A DNA stretch of 64,000 bases, taken from assembly GCA_022661535.1 (NCBI GenBank), contig JAKULF010000018.1:558001-622000 (forward strand), in the 5' to 3' direction. How positions within the stretch are numbered: position 1 is the first letter of the stretch; every line of letters starts with the position of its first letter. A program made the translations under genes and the position numbers. This DNA comes from Eutypa lata (lineage: Eukaryota > Ascomycota > Sordariomycetes > Xylariales > Diatrypaceae). Under the pieces are notes generated by a model. That model searched no databases. It was not told where the DNA came from and saw only the letters and a list, made by a program, of their open reading frames with translations. Below are positions 23,541-34,408 of the stretch, piece after piece.

Positions 23541-23780
23541 ATGGCGCAAAGGTTCTTCACCAACAAAGCGCCGCCGCCCATGACTATCGACGAATATCTG
23601 CCGCGTATCCACCAGTTCTGCCCCTCAAGCATGGCCGTCTAACTAGCCACCTCGTACTACACATTTTGCCTAGCGGTTGAGGAACGCGCTATCCTGGTTA
23701 CGACGCGGAATTGCGCAGCTCGAAGACGAAGACTGTTAGAACGCATATCAATTTTCCAAGGGGAGGTTAGACGCTGACAC
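23541..23780 (+). pseudogene. Pho85-type cyclin gene fragment (N-terminal half), opposite orientation
   Basis: Plus-strand translation from ATG 23541 gives MAQRFFTNKAPPPMTIDEYL, then RIHQFCPSSMAV, a TAA stop, LATSYY and LAVEERAILVT. This follows the start of a Pho80/Pcl cyclin box (DEYLxRIHxxCPxSxAVYLAxxxYIxRLAVEERAIxVT); the tyrosine codon after AV reads as the stop. Further stops and a frame change follow. Together with 23224-23409 it looks like a relic of one cyclin gene. Confidence 0.55.
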
Positions 23781-25766
23781 CAAGTTACTATTTATTTACA
23801 TATGTAGCGATGGCTACGACTTGACCGGGGGTGTGCAATACAATAATCTTCCAACCCTGCAGCTCAAAAGACTCTCCCATATAGACGAGGTCCATGTCAG
23901 CTTTCTGAGGCCTCTCTTTTTACTTTCGCTCAGCACAAGAGAAGGGCAACGTTCCCTGCACATTGCACTCAAACGTGGCAAAGACACTGCATATCATTTA
24001 TTCCCTACAGCAAAACCTCTTTTTGGCCTCCTACTGCGACAGTGGTGGGCGCTCACTTAGATGAGCCCAATGACTGCAACCGTGCTTTCCTTCCCACAAA
24101 CGAAGCCACCAAGTAGATCTAGAGGCTCTTGCGCAACCTGGCAATCCTCGAGACAAGACGAACCGCTGAGTGGAGCTGTTCATCGACATCATCGAGCACG
24201 GGTATCTCAGCTCGTCGCATAGTCTCCCGCCCGTAGCGCACGCCCGTCCGCGCAAGGAAGCCGCTTCTCGAGTGTCGCATTAAACTGCCCCTCTATCATC
24301 TCTGGGAAACCAAGTTGGAAGAGCATTCTGACGCCGCCAACTCGGAGTTATGGACCAGTCTCCAATTTGCTAGATACCTAATGCAATCCATCGTTTGCCG
24401 TTACCTACGTTGTCAGCACATACACGTATCCTCTACACGTCCCTCTTAGCGATTGTTGCGCCCATTACCATTTAGGATCAAGCACCATGAAGACTGTGTC
24501 TCCCAATGGCATCCTCCCATTCAACTCCAAATTCCGGAATATCTGCCGCATTCAGAATATCTTGTGCTTACAATTCGACAGTTACTCACCTAATGGCCGT
24601 CGCATATGCTTCTACACAACGAATTTATGTCTAGACTGCCTCGATATCTCCCCATGGCGTGAGCAAACGTCTACTAGACCCTGAGGTTCTCCATGTTCTT
24701 CCCCGGCACCGTAGGTATCGTCATGACGGCCGCACACATTCCGTCGCTCGATTCTGAGCATCCTGATACCAATGATGATACCCTTAGCTAGAAATTCAGT
24801 CTGTATCACGCAGGAGTCTGTTGACGCCGAGTCCGCCACGCGGACGAGCCAATCTTGCCTTTATCAAGTCCGATGTTTCAATCTTTGCGAACCTGGCAAA
24901 GGCCGAGCTTCCTGTATCACATACACTTCCACGCAGATGTTCCCTTGCAGACACTCGTCCACAGACGCACTAAATCAACGCCCGCCTGAGAAGCCCCCAT
25001 TCACAATCCCTCCTTCGAAGTCGCCCCTTAGTTGAATGCGACAGGCTTGCGGAATATCAACTAGTCCCCGGAGAGCCTCATAATCCGGAAGGACTTTGTG
25101 TGCGACCGAAGCAGGCGGGAGTTCTAGTCCAAGGAGATCGGGCAGCGCAAGCACGAGTTCGTTAAGACGGGCTGCCGGTGGCGTGTCGTCTGCGCCGCCT
25201 CAAAATGCGAGGGCGACCTCTAGTTAATTGAGGTCCTACAGGCCAGCCACATTCACAATGCCACGTCTCAGCACAATATGGACACCATACTCTTTACGCC
25301 CATGGATCGAGCTGGGAGTCTATCAGTGACACAGATGTCGGAAGCCTCCTTCCAACGACGAAAGTAGTTCCAGTGAACGAGAGTACGTGAGTGAAACCCC
25401 TAGTTCGAGCATGAGAGGCATAATCAGCTGATCATGTGGACATAGTCAGAGAATCAGAACATCAGCATGACTAACATTCACCAGGCTGAACACGGTACAG
25501 CAGATTCGCCGTCAACGCCACGAGTGAGACCGATGATCGACCACACGCAGAGTCTACGGCTACGACGACAATGAAGTAAAATGGCATGGACGTGGGTTGA
25601 TCGTCGCTCGGAGACATGCGCACACAACTTGTTAGATGTGCCCTTGTGCCCGTGGAATAAATCGACATTATCCTCAAGACCTACTACAGGTACGAGGTTT
25701 GAGTCATGTCTATGGGGGTTCTATGGGGGTAACAGATAACGAGAGACATTACCAGGTCCTTCTACA

Positions 25767-25791
25767 GAACTGAACTGAACTGAACTGAACT
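25767..25791. repeat. GAACT microsatellite, 5 units
   Basis: Five perfect tandem GAACT units in otherwise non-repetitive sequence. Confidence 0.9.
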
Positions 25792-28439
25792 AACTACACG
25801 ATAGCAGCCCATCCAACATCCGGGGGCACTCCCATAGACTCCTCGAACGATTCAACGTGCCGAATATCGAATACCGGCCATCTGTCGATATTTAGGTTGC
25901 TGGCGAGAAGATGGGATCGTACAAGCTCGAGAGCGTGGCCGTGTACGCATCGCTGCATAATGAAGTGTAGAGAGCAAACTGGGAAGACGCGGTCGACATC
26001 ATATGGTAGACGAGACGAGGGATACTGACGCGATTATCACCTGGAAAACAGGAATGTTTAAGAGCCGCCTATACCACGAGGCATGATGCCTATTCTGACC
26101 ACGCACCTCGGTGAGTGACTAACCAGCATCATGCCGTCCTCCAGCCCGCCGTCCCCTATCATATGTGCCTCTCCGTATGACAAATATTGCCCCGGCTGTC
26201 TCTCGTTCTACCTGCCTCTCAATGTGCTTGCGTCTTACCTTCCGATCTGCCCTTCTAGCTCTCGACCCGCCCGCCAGCTTCCCTACCAGCCTCAGGTTTC
26301 GACCGGGCCACCTCTTTCTCAATACACTTACTTGCCTGCCTAATGACCAGATCACTTATCTTACCTCTATCACCGGTGTCCTCGATGTCCGCCACAGCCG
26401 AATCCTCGTCTGATGCGCGCGGTCCCTGAAACTAGGCACATCACATCTTGACACCGTGACCACTAACGTGAATGGAACTTACAAGTCTGTGGAAACTTTG
26501 CGGATGAAGCCTCTACCTCCAAGTTGCTGCTCTAACATCGCTTTTGCGAGTAAAAAAGGCGATATACCTGGCTAGATTGAGGGTGTAGTTGAGCATCAAG
26601 GAAGACAAGAAGAGAGACTCGGGATCTCAACCGATCATTATCGTCGTTACATTGATCAAGGGTGGTTTAAAGAACATACAAGACGACACGGCCGTCTACC
26701 AACACCTTAATGCGGACATGAGCGAGGTCATCAGGAGCCGGTATGTCTTCAAGACGTTGAACAGACGCGGATTTCAAGTGAGGATGGCCTCTTGACGACT
26801 TCTCGACAACATACTCGCGACCTCTCGACGCCACATGAGTCCCTATCGACGTTCGAGCGGCTCTGTTAGCGCAGGGTCGACATGGAGACTTGCTACTCAT
26901 ATGTAAGTTTGTCTCAGGCTATGGGGGGATCGAGATCTACACCAACCCATGCTAATTGGTGATGCTTTTCTTTGTTACCAGCGGCGGCGGTGAAGTTGCA
27001 TGTGCGCCGCAACGTCTCGATCTCCAACGCCTCGCTTGCCGACTGCGCATTACGCCAATATACGTCCAAATCCACTGTCGCTGTAGCTGACATTTTAAAG
27101 CATCAATACTGTGCTGTGACAGCGATCCTTGGGGTTCATCCGCAGTCGTAGGTCTCGCGACGGAGAGCCCGCAAACCTCGAAGATCCATCTCGACATGAC
27201 CGGCTTCTCAAGTAGCTCCTGCTGTTCATCGCCTTCCTGTCGGATCAGGGTACTGGCCGTGAATGCGGAGTAGCCGCGGTTGGGCCCGCTCTTGAGGAAC
27301 GCGGTAAGGCTGGAGCCCGTATCACCTTCAACTTACATAGAGCGACTGCAGGCTTCTGGGTAACGTTTATCTTTTAAATGAGATTGTTTCAGATTTTCAC
27401 AAGCAACAATAACTTGAATCCGAGACCCAGAACCCACATCTCGGACCGAATCCCGGACCCCGGAACGTCAGAGCCCGGAACTGGATCCGGAACATCGGAG
27501 CGCCGAAATGCAGAAAGGTAATTCCGGATCGAGCACGAATGAGAGCTTAGAAGCACGCAAACTTGAGAGGACGACCCAGGCGCAAGGGCGCGCGTGGCGT
27601 ACTCGTGATGTGACCTCGTCGCTGTCGTGTGTAGTATCGCGACAAGTGTTGACCTCGAATGCATCATCCCGTCACTCTATGACCTTAGTATTCACTATAC
27701 ACTAAAAGGGAACCCCAAACAGACCGTCCTGCAGCTTACGTCTATGTAGACCGAGCCGGCGTTGGATGGGAGCGTCAAACTGAAGCATACCGATATCGCA
27801 ATGACAGTCTTAGTCACTAGTTTCAGCTGATCGGGTGGGGTACTTGAAGTAAATCTAGGAAGATAAGTAGACAGGTAGGTAAATAGGGCTAGTGACGGTG
27901 GCAGTGACAGCTTCTTGAGGCAGACCTGCATGATAATGACTTATGGGAAAAGTCAACACAACATCATGCATCTAGCCATGCCGCCTGTGACGTACCGGAT
28001 ATCCACACAGCGCAGTCGACGCCCTTGGATACTGGAAACTTGCACGATTCAACATATTACATCGTCAATAGATCTATTGCTTCACTAATCGTAATATTAC
28101 GACATGTCGAAGATTTCGGCGCGACTTCAAGGTCTCGTGGATGGTTGCTTGATTCCGGGACCGCTACGTTGGAGATCTTTGGACAGGTCTACATTCTAAG
28201 CCTGTTAATGCCAGATCAAATCCCTTTATCTGAATATACAGCTCGTGATAACTGTAATGTCTCCCACACGTGTTCCTAATCCGTTAACTCTCTTAACCTA
28301 ATGATTGGCATTCCCGAGTTACTCGCAAGTAGAGGAAGGCATATGAGGAGGTGGTTAAATGCAAATAGAACTGTCGAGAATTAGCAGAGGTGAAGATATC
28401 AAGTTTGTATGTGATAAGAACAGCCAGCGGGTGGCAATA

Positions 28440-29160
28440 GGTTAATGGTGATCATGACGGGACTGTAGGGGTGATAGCGGAGGATAATGACGGTAGGTTG
28501 TTCACAGGAATAAACATAACGAGATAGGAGATGTAACACGATGCAGAGTCAGACTGTACAAGTAGCAGGGAGAGTGGAGCGGCAGAGGCATGAGGGCTAA
28601 GGGGAGGACGATTAGCGCGGCACAGAACGAGGCGGGGAGCACATAAAGAGGCGGTGCCAAGTTATAGAAACAACAGAGTTTCAAGAACAATACACGGGAT
28701 GGAGCGTCTCTCAGCGCTAGGCCATAGAAGAATCGCGAGATAAGATGAGGTGTGTTAGATGGGGCAGTGTCTGACTACAACGTAGCAGGGGGCGCATGAT
28801 GACATCCCCCGGGACAATGAAGGTTGAAGACGTATGAATAGAAGGCGCCGCGATATAAACCAGAGAGCGCTCGAGGAGGCGACATTAAGCTTTAGAAAAA
28901 ATAGAGGGTCCCATAACAATACAAGGAGGGACAAGTGCAGCGCGGGGAGACGGAAGAAAGGAGCATAGCGCGAGACATGGAGGGCTAGATGACCAGTAGG
29001 GGCGATGATGATAGAGGACTGCAAAACAATGCAGGGAACAATGGGGGGGGAATAAACCGAATTAAGAATCCGCAGACAAGGAATGGGGGATGATGGAGGC
29101 AGAGGACCGCAGGACCAGAGAGTGAAGATCGAGAGAGTGAAAGACAAGACACATAATATG
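28440..29160. repeat. Purine-biased tract
   Basis: The plus strand is dominated by A and G (repeated GGAGG, AGAGG and GACAA words) for about 700 bp. As a consequence the minus strand shows long open frames of Leu/Ser/Pro/Phe-rich peptide, which I regard as compositional artefacts. A similar tract lies at 32870-33440. Confidence 0.55.
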
Positions 29161-29404
29161 TCCCCTCAAAGCACTCCAACAATCCCAGCCCCTATCTAGT
29201 CAACTAATTACTCTGGAGTGACAGCACGAGCTATATTCTAGCATTATTCAAACTGTTGTGTATATTGGTACATGGTAAGGACTGACACTGCTGTACTGAT
29301 ATTCCTATGAAATCTGAGGAGCTCTAATGCTCTAAAACATGTTGCAATCTATTTATCTACTCAATTGTCTGAGAGGTCTCTAGAATCGGCATCCCGGCCT
29401 CACT

Positions 29405-30447
29405 TCAGTCAAAGAACGCCCACGTCCGCACCTCGATAGAAGCCCTGCCTGGTGCATCTTTGGCTGTGTTGTCATCCCAGAAGGCACCGTGGGGGATTCC
29501 AAGGCGCGGGTCCGAGTGGAAAGCAGAAAAGAGGAGGACTTCATCAGACGTCATGTTGCTGGCGTAATGATACTTGTAGCGTGGGTCGTGCTTCAAAATG
29601 TTTTCGTACGTCTTGGCACCTCTTTCGTCGGCTGCCGGATTGTTGATCGTATGCAGATGACCCATGTGTGTGTTATAGTGCCAATCCGGGATCGCATGGT
29701 GGTTTACGAAACCCACTGAAACATCTAGAGTTAGTAATTGGCCATGGTTCAGGATACTTGAGCTATGTCTTCGGATTGAGGAATTCCGCTGACGAAATAA
29801 CGTATTCTCGAAACAGGCTAGATAGTGGTATGAAACTTTAGAGGTTACTTACGCGGCCACTTCTGCACCGCAGGCCCGATAGGTCGCCAGACATTGACGA
29901 TGGCCCAACGCTTGTACTTCTTCATCAGGGCTTCTGCTCGCTCTTCTCCCATGCTACTGCGGAGCCGCTCTGGTGCTGTGACCGGGTCTCGGTCAACATG
30001 AGCCAGCGGAACCGTACCTTTAAACGCATCCTGTTTGAAGTCCAGAGCATTGTTGAAGTCAGTGTTTTGACTGCGGATGCGATGGATAAAAGTGAAGGTC
30101 TCCGCGGCGCCGGTGATCTCTTGGACCAAGCGACGGCATTCTTCGAAGTATGCCGTCACGAGAATTTCCTTGTTCTCTTCGGTGAGTGGGTTCTCGAAGA
30201 CTTCGGCTGGTATGGAAGTTGGGCGTCTCAACAGCTCATAACCATCCGTGTTCACACTTGGCTGCGGCTCTTGGTTGCGAATGTCCTGGACGGTGACGTT
30301 GATGATCTTGGGCGGGAGAGCGTTTGTGTTACCGTTAGAGACGTCCACGAATCCATCTTCTTGCCCGTCTGCAGTGCCATTCCACATGCAAATCTTTCCC
30401 GTAGTAGGGCGAGCTACCGTCTGCGTCTGAGTCTGAGTCTGAGACAT
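29405..30447 (-). CDS. AsaB/CmcJ-NvfI-type non-haem iron oxygenase-like protein, 2 exons, 301 aa
   Basis: Exons 30447-29853 and 29715-29405; the 137-bp intron has a GTAAGT donor, a TACTAAC branch site and a TTTCAG acceptor; phases close. I choose the ATG at 30447 (MSQTQTQTQT); an in-frame ATG at 30564 would add 39 atypical residues. Family features: an N-terminal DGYELLRRPTSI segment, the HVD motif of PLAHVDRDPVTAPERL (the expected HxD iron ligands), NVWRPIGPAVQKWPL, a distal His in GIPHGAFWD, and the terminal IEVRTWAFFD. Relatives include hydroxylase/desaturase AsaB and 7-alpha-cephem-methoxylase-like proteins, usually in secondary-metabolite loci. Substrate unknown. The gene appears intact and stands 4 kb from the next gene. 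Confidence 0.8.
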
Positions 30448-31456
30448 ATTTGCTAGATTGAGGCGTTGATACTCTATTTTGCGAAAGCAAATGATTTTGT
30501 AGGAAGTAGAGTGCTGTGTTGAATACCGGGCAGCTTGGAGTGATGGGGATTGGATAGAAAGCAATCTCCAGGAACTCTAAGGGCGGGATATAGCCATTTA
30601 TACACATTGGACCTTGGCAGATAAGTGTGTGGCTATAGCTCATGCAGCCGCATGAATATCTTACCAAGGTGCATGTAACCTTTGGTAAAGGCATGATTAT
30701 CAGACATCTTCATTCAGCTGCTGACATGAATACGTTATCTTTTTGCCGGTAGGATTCTGTCGGTGTTCTTGCGAAAAAGAAGAAAATATGACACGCGTCG
30801 TGCATCGTTCGTCGATTGTCCTTCCAGTTCATCGCATGATAGTAAGATGAGTAAGATTGAACGTTGCTCTTATCCGCTATAGGCTAAAGACTCTTATCTA
30901 CGATAGGAGACATCTCGGCTATGCCTAGAAGAAAGGCGTGTGTAACATAAGCGTATCTTACGTGCTTGATTTCCTTTCATCCTTCAATCCGTTAATCCCT
31001 TACATCTTAAATTTTAAAGTCCGCTGTTAGTGTAACGGCATCGGCGTTTTGATTTTGACGTCCGCTGTCAATGTAACGGCAGCGGCGTTTTACTTTTGAA
31101 GTCCGCTGGCGATGTAACGGCGGCGGCGTTTTACTTTTGAAGTCCGTTGTCAATGTAACTATACCCGTGTTTCCCTCAAGGTGGAAATATATAGCACGTG
31201 GGAGTAATATAAACGCTTCAGACGAATACTTATTTGTATCGCGGCGCAGAGCCGCGTTTTCGGGATGGATGGACCGGATTGGTACAAACTCAGCTGAGCA
31301 GGCGAACGTAAAACAGCAGCTCACCGGTTATCATGGGTTTTTCTTGCTTGCACAGATAGGAACCATTCTGGTCAGGATACGGTAAGTACGAGATAGTGAA
31401 TAGGTTGTAGGCAAATCAGTTGCACAGGGCTAGGTATAGTGCATATAATAATTTCC
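30448..31456. other. Upstream region of the oxygenase gene with a 41-bp tandem repeat
   Basis: Holds the presumed promoter of the oxygenase gene and a short minisatellite (separate entry). No exon is convincing. Confidence 0.5.
31019..31160. repeat. 41-bp tandem repeat, about 3.4 units
   Basis: Units begin at 31019, 31060, 31101 and 31142 with GTCCGCTGT-like text and share TGTAACGGC and GGCGTTTT blocks. Adjacent units differ at several positions, so this is an old repeat. Confidence 0.85.
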
Positions 31457-32539
31457 CTATGTTCCTAAGCCCGCGACCGGCCGGTTAGCCAAGAGCACTG
31501 TGGCGAGCTGTATATGTAGACCTGGCGTAGAAATGTAACACCAGTCTATCGTGCACCACGTATACACTGTCATCGCGGTAACGTCATTAGAACCACTCGA
31601 GTAGCGGGCAAATAGCACTGCGCCGAAGAGCGAGAGGAAGATTGAGAACGGGATTTTCATCAGCAGCGGCAGTGCGAGCGAGTGGATCGCCGGCCTTTCA
31701 GTTTTCTTGTCCTTGCGCAATGTGCACCGGCGGCCGCTTGTTGCCGCCATTGGCCCCAGTTATGTCGGACAAATGCCAGGGATGCTACCTCTAATGCTTG
31801 TACAGGAACCATCACCACACCCCAGCGGATCGTGCTAAAAACACCCCACCGCGGTAAGTAGCGTAGGTGGTGCTAAGGCAACGATGTCGTAGAGATACAG
31901 CACGTTACGGATGAGCGACTCGAGGAAGGTTAGGGCACTAGGTCGAATGAGGATCCTTAGGGCGTGCAGACTTGGTGCCGGGGCCTTATCAATTACTAGT
32001 TCCCTTCTATCCCGTGCCTGTCAGTCCACAGTAAGTAGGCGAAGCTGACAAAGGTAGAGACGAGACTGCATGCTAGCTGGATAGCAGTCTGTATATTGAC
32101 TGTCGACCCGTGAAGCCCTACGTAAAGCCATGGGAGCAGGAGCATATCGAGGGTGATGCTGATGTCGGATCCGGCTGGGTTGATCACCAGGGGCACATCA
32201 GATTTGTCCATGGCGCGTGTCGCTGCTGCGACTGCTGCATCGATGGCAGAGCTCAAGACCGAGAATGGACTTAGACGAATATATGTCAAGCGGATAGAGC
32301 GTACCTCTACTGGAACGAAGCTCTTGGCAAACATAGCCGCCGACGTTGTGAAGACGATACTGATGATCAGACCAAGAATAGCTTGAAACAGGATTCACGT
32401 ATGACCAATCTGTAGCCTCTGTGTCAGCAAATATGAAGAGATTGTTGCAAATGATAGTACATGCTGCTCGGGGAAGCCATTTCTTAAGGACCTCAGCGAA
32501 GATACCAATGTACGAGTAAGCATCGGTCGTCACGACCAT
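31457..32539 (-). pseudogene. MATE-like multi-pass transporter relic
   Basis: The minus strand carries colinear transporter pieces in shifting frames. From the 5' side they are DAYSYIGIFAEVLKKWLPRA; LFQAILGLIISIVFTTSA joined to FAKSFVPVEVRSIRLTYIRL and PFSVLSSAIDAAVAAATRA; then, after a gap, [29 protein letters not shown] and [20 protein letters not shown]. The order and spacing fit a MatE-like fungal membrane protein of about 600 residues, of which only the middle and C-terminal thirds are present. At least one frameshift (about 32390) and several stops prevent translation. The family call is from remembered pattern. Confidence 0.5.
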
Positions 32540-34408
32540 GGAGACGTGAATTTTGGTGATCTAAGGCTTGGACAGCGTGCTGTATAAAAAGGGCGATAAG
32601 ACTGCCGCGAGATGAAACACTGAAGCCCCTCAATATATACCGCATGCTCTATGGAAAAGATTGGATAGAGAGTGGCGGAAATCACGGTGTACTGTCTCCT
32701 CAGCACTCTGTTCCGACTCAGTGGTACGGGGTCACGAGCGCCAAGCCGCCTTCTGTTGAATCTTCCTGCGGTAATACCATGTAGTTTAACTCCTACAGAG
32801 TAACTGGCTTGATATGGGAAATCGCTTGGCGTCGGAAGCCAGTGTTTAGTCTATGCCCAGCTTCATGATGAGGCATGGGCGGTTGGGTGTTAAAATAGCG
32901 TAAGGTATATGATAACGCAAGAAGGGCAGCATAGGACCAGTTTATCAAAGGAGGCGTAGATGAGACGACCAAGGTTCCATAAGGCAAGTAATAGAAGGCG
33001 AGGCACCGAGAGACTCTTAACTATTAGGGGCGGAAATTATTAGGAGTTGGCGACGACAGAGGACCACAAGATGCACCAAGGAACATGGAGGGAGCCTGAG
33101 GACTATGGCAGCAGTGGGCCCAGGATGGCAAAGAATGATGAAGGTAGATTGTGTTAGAATATAATGTGTTGCAAGTTGAGGCAGAGAGAGGACGAAGATG
33201 CGGCGGGATGCAGAAACGGCGAAGAGCATAGTATAATGCAAAGCGCAGGGTGAGGGACAGGAGTAGCACCAGGCCATGAAAGGTAACGTAAGACAATATA
33301 TGCAACGAAGAATGATGTAAGATCAGACTTCAAAGTATTAGGGAGCGCAGAAGGGGCAAGAATTAGAGAGGCATGGAAAAAGAGAGCGTAGGACGGGAGC
33401 TCCAGGGGCACAGTAACAGGCACGGGGAAACGGCCCTGGGGGAATCCATCTTTAGAATATGTCGACACCATATTCAAAATCGATGGCGGAAGAAATTCCA
33501 AAGTCGTATATCATGATTGCAGCAAACTCGCAACCCTTAAGCCCTCCACCATGATGTTCCTGTCCAGGTTGGCGAGGATATTCATGAGGGTAGACCACTC
33601 GAGCACAGCGACATCGGTCTTGCGCATGGTCTGCTGTGCATTGGTTCAATAGTCCTCCTAGATTGCCTCACGTCCAGACTACTGGTAGCTCGAGTCTGTC
33701 TAACCTTGGTTTATTTAAGTATATGGGTCGGCTGCTCTGGCTAGCGGGCGATAGGAAAGAAAGGGTGAAGTTTAGTCTGATCTCCTATCGGGACAGGACG
33801 GACTGGCGGCCTATGGTTTTGCGATAAGGGCGAGTTATCTTGTTAACCAATCAACTGGAGACTATACACTCTCTTATCAAACCAATTGCCCATCCCTACT
33901 TCATACCCCATATTCATAGTGACATAGCGGCCAGGAGTCTAAGCCTATACAATTCGAGATAAGGAGTTCGGGATGTTACCGACAGCCACGGGCGTGACCG
34001 CGTGGGGCTTTGAGGGGCTTGTAGATCAGGTTCGTCGGGGATAAAGTTAATTATCGACACCTAGAGCCACATTGATACCGACACTATACATATTAGGCTG
34101 AACCAACGTTCGAAACTACATCCCAAGACAACAAACCCCAATGGTCTTGAAATAATGAGACACTGAGTAAGTATAAGTTGCCGGGTGTCAACTTACCATT
34201 CAACTTACTCGTAGTAGTCGTGTTTTCGCTAAATAAGTAGACTAATGTATGTTTTAGACGGTAATACCATATCTCCAGGGATCAAAGTCTGGAAGCGCAC
34301 GCTTCAGCGGATACGCAAACGCACACGGCGGGAAGGCCGTAGTCACACGAGGATACACAGTAGCTTCATCGCGATCACGGCTTCATTGCTTCCATACTGT
34401 AGGACAAG
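32540..34408. other. Gene-free stretch with a purine-biased tract
   Basis: The plus strand is purine-rich from about 32870 to 33440, like 28440-29160. On the minus strand at about 33640-33515 a piece reads KTDVAVLEWSTLMNILANLD with a plausible continuation, but it has no start or splice partners. The region from 33840 to 34408 contains the presumed promoter of the monooxygenase gene. Confidence 0.45.
32870..33440. repeat. Purine-biased tract, second copy
   Basis: AG-rich plus strand resembling 28440-29160 in word content (GCGGGATGCAGAAACGG, GACAGGAG). Long minus-strand open frames here have the same low-complexity Leu/Ser/Pro/Phe composition and are not counted as genes. The two tracts may be diverged copies of one repeat. 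Confidence 0.5.

Larger units (their letters stand above)
23781..29404. other. Eroded gene-poor DNA with simple repeats
   Basis: About 5.6 kb with no gene I can support. A GAACT pentanucleotide is repeated five times at 25767-25791. The region 25080-25260 has coding-like pieces (for example KTGCRWRVVCAASKCEGDL) broken by stops that could come from a FAR1/MULE-type transposase N-terminus, but this is weak. A strongly purine-biased plus strand runs from about 28440 to 29160. Confidence 0.45.

Noticed and set aside
25080..25260. FAR1/MULE-type transposase fragment
   Set aside because: The coding-like words are too short and interrupted by stops; I mention it only as a possibility in the gene-desert entry.
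28755..29147. 130-codon minus frame rich in Leu, Ser and Pro
   Set aside because: It is explained by the purine-biased plus strand; no domain, intron or start context supports it. The same applies to 33154-33501 and 33024-33305.
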